From contig NZ_JASMRU010000003.1 of the NCBI RefSeq assembly GCF_030462585.1, positions 256,399 to 314,816 of the forward strand: DNA of 58,418 nucleotides, read 5' to 3'. The position numbers and the translations under genes were made by a program. Source of the DNA: Pseudomonas sp. CAN1 (GTDB taxonomy: Bacteria > Pseudomonadota > Gammaproteobacteria > Pseudomonadales > Pseudomonadaceae). The notes under the pieces were generated by a model. It was not told the DNA's origin, did not search any database, and saw only the letters and a program-made list of their open reading frames with translations. This document shows positions 57,110-58,418 of this stretch, in pieces (within the stretch, counting starts at the first letter, position 1; each line of letters opens with the position of its first letter).

Positions 57110-58228
57110 ATGCGTGAGAAGGTCACTGGCGCCAAGCGCTGGGTAGTCAAGATTGGCAGTGCGTTGCTGACCGCTGATGGTCGCGGTCTGGATCGCGATG
57201 CCATGGCGGTTTGGGTCGAGCAGATGGTCGCGCTGCACTGCGCGGGCGTCGAGCTGGTGCTGGTGTCCTCTGGCGCTGTCGCGGCGGGCATGAGTCGCCT
57301 AGGTTGGGTTTCCCGACCGAGTGATATGCACGAGCTGCAGGCGGCTGCTGCGGTGGGGCAAATGGGTCTGGTGCAGGCCTGGGAGTCCAGCTTCGGCGTG
57401 CACGGCCTGCAGACCGCGCAGGTGCTGCTGACCCATGACGACCTGTCCGATCGCAAGCGCTACCTGAACGGTCGCAACACTCTGCGTACGCTGGTCGATC
57501 TCGGCGTGATCCCGGTGATCAACGAGAACGACACCGTGGTCACCGACGAAATCCGCTTCGGCGACAACGACACCCTGGCGGCGCTGGTGGCCAACCTGGT
57601 CGAGGCCGACCTGCTGGTGATCCTTACCGATCGCGACGGCATGTTCGATGCCGACCCGCGCAACAACCCCGATGCCGAGCTGATCTTCGAGGCGCGCGCC
57701 GATGACCCTGCCCTGGATGCGGTGGCTGGCGGCACCGGTGGTGCGCTGGGTCGTGGTGGCATGCAGACCAAGCTGCGTGCGGCTCGTCTGGCGGCGCGCT
57801 CTGGTGCGCACACTGTCATCGTCGGTGGCCGTATCGAGCGCGTGCTGGATCGTCTGCGTGTCGGTGAGCGTCTCGGCACGCTGCTGACTCCTGAGCAAAG
57901 CCGCAAGGCGGCGCGCAAGCAGTGGCTGGCGGGGCACCTGCAGATGCGCGGCACCCTGGTGCTCGACGATGGTGCGGTCAAGGCGATTGCCCAGGATCAC
58001 AAGAGTCTGTTGCCGGTTGGTGTGAAGGCCGTGCAGGGCGGCTTCCGTCGCGGAGAGATGGTGGTCTGTGTGGATCAGCAGGGTCGCGAGATTGCTCGTG
58101 GTCTGGCGAACTACAGCGCTCTCGAAGCGCAGAAGATCATTGGTCAGCCGACCGATGCCATCGAAGGCATGCTGGGCTATGTCGATGGCCCCGAGCTGGT
58201 GCATCGCGACAACCTGGTGCTCGTCTGA
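57110..58228 (+). CDS. proB: Glutamate 5-kinase
   Basis: 372 residues from ATG 57110, with AAGG upstream. The amino-acid-kinase domain ([48 protein letters not shown]) is followed by a PUA domain (about 280-360). It makes gamma-glutamyl phosphate, the first step to proline, with feedback by proline. It is 116 nt after obg, probably with its own or a shared promoter. Confidence 0.97.
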   Translation: MREKVTGAKRWVVKIGSALLTADGRGLDRDAMAVWVEQMVALHCAGVELVLVSSGAVAAGMSRLGWVSRPSDMHELQAAAAVGQMGLVQAWESSFGVHGLQTAQVLLTHDDLSDRKRYLNGRNTLRTLVDLGVIPVINENDTVVTDEIRFGDNDTLAALVANLVEADLLVILTDRDGMFDADPRNNPDAELIFEARADDPALDAVAGGTGGALGRGGMQTKLRAARLAARSGAHTVIVGGRIERVLDRLRVGERLGTLLTPEQSRKAARKQWLAGHLQMRGTLVLDDGAVKAIAQDHKSLLPVGVKAVQGGFRRGEMVVCVDQQGREIARGLANYSALEAQKIIGQPTDAIEGMLGYVDGPELVHRDNLVLV

Positions 58229-58239
58229 GGAGATTCTCC

Positions 58240-58418
58240 ATGCGCAAGGGATGGATGGCGGCGCTGATGCTGCTGCCGGCGCTGGCCCGGGCCGACGTGG
58301 TCGGCGAGGTGTCCACGGTGTTCAAGTGGGTCGGGCCGAACGACAAGATCGTCGTCGAGGCCTTCGATGATCCGAAGGTGCAGGGTGTCAGTTGTTACCT
58401 GTCCCGCGCCAAGACGGG
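58240..58418 (+). CDS. creA: CreA-family secreted protein, N-terminal part (cut by window edge)
   Basis: 59 residues are visible. A signal peptide [18 protein letters not shown] is followed by [42 protein letters not shown], which is the CreA pattern. AGGAGA stands 8 nt upstream of ATG. It starts 11 nt after proB. CreA proteins are periplasmic with unknown role. The rest is beyond the window. Confidence 0.9.
   Translation, partial: MRKGWMAALMLLPALARADVVGEVSTVFKWVGPNDKIVVEAFDDPKVQGVSCYLSRAKT

Overview
The window is a high-GC gammaproteobacterial chromosome segment from a Pseudomonas. The protein sequences, the REP-type repeats and, from memory, the gene order all fit the P. aeruginosa-related part of the genus. 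The run glyA-morA, ettA, gdhA, ccpR, rtc, dksA-like, lon-like, fklB, ispB-rplU-rpmA-obg-proB-creA matches the order I recall from P. aeruginosa. The left part (nalD, Bcr-like MFS, acyl-CoA ligase) matches a second block of that genome. No prophage, integrase, transposase or CRISPR array is visible.

Layout. 0-1 kb: the end of an EamA exporter, a repeat, and a hicAB toxin-antitoxin pair. 1-4.8 kb: a copper module of copA-cueR, a small secreted protein and copZ, with two MerR-type operators. 4.8-10 kb: a NalD/TtgR-like repressor divergent from an RND pump that lacks an outer-membrane partner. 10-25 kb: housekeeping and metabolic genes (MFS exporter, propionyl-CoA ligase, a degenerate receiver protein, YpfJ, PhzF-like, alaC, DUF411, trmA, purine permease, glyA), separated by terminators and REP doublets. 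25-29.4 kb: the giant cyclic-di-GMP protein MorA. 29.7-35 kb: ettA, gdhA and the diheme peroxidase ccpR with an ANR-type box. 45-58 kb: envelope proteins, a DksA-like protein, a Lon-like protease with a degenerate ATP site, the FklB isomerase, a Fur-box small gene, and the ispB/rplU-rpmA/obg/proB block ending in a partial creA.

The most interesting part is 35.2-45.3 kb, an RNA-repair island. On the minus strand, an apparent sigma54 promoter opposite rtcR drives SPFH protein, zinc-ribbon protein, rtcB, an unknown gene, an RlaP-type nucleotidyltransferase and rtcA. Four of these junctions are overlapping or within 20 nt. Before the first protein, the predicted transcript carries a structured leader. 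It begins with a long imperfect stem-loop whose first base falls at the predicted +1. Two abutting tRNA-like sequences follow, with good acceptor, D and T arms, but both have six-nucleotide anticodon loops and neither encodes CCA. A small hairpin comes next. A perfect 13-bp inverted repeat sits in the AT-rich gap where RtcR should bind. On the other side, rtcR is followed by a NADAR-family gene, an SMI1/KNR4-like gene and an unknown gene, tightly packed. I infer that the locus senses and repairs broken tRNA and that the tRNA-like leader is part of that circuit. The role of the leader is untested.
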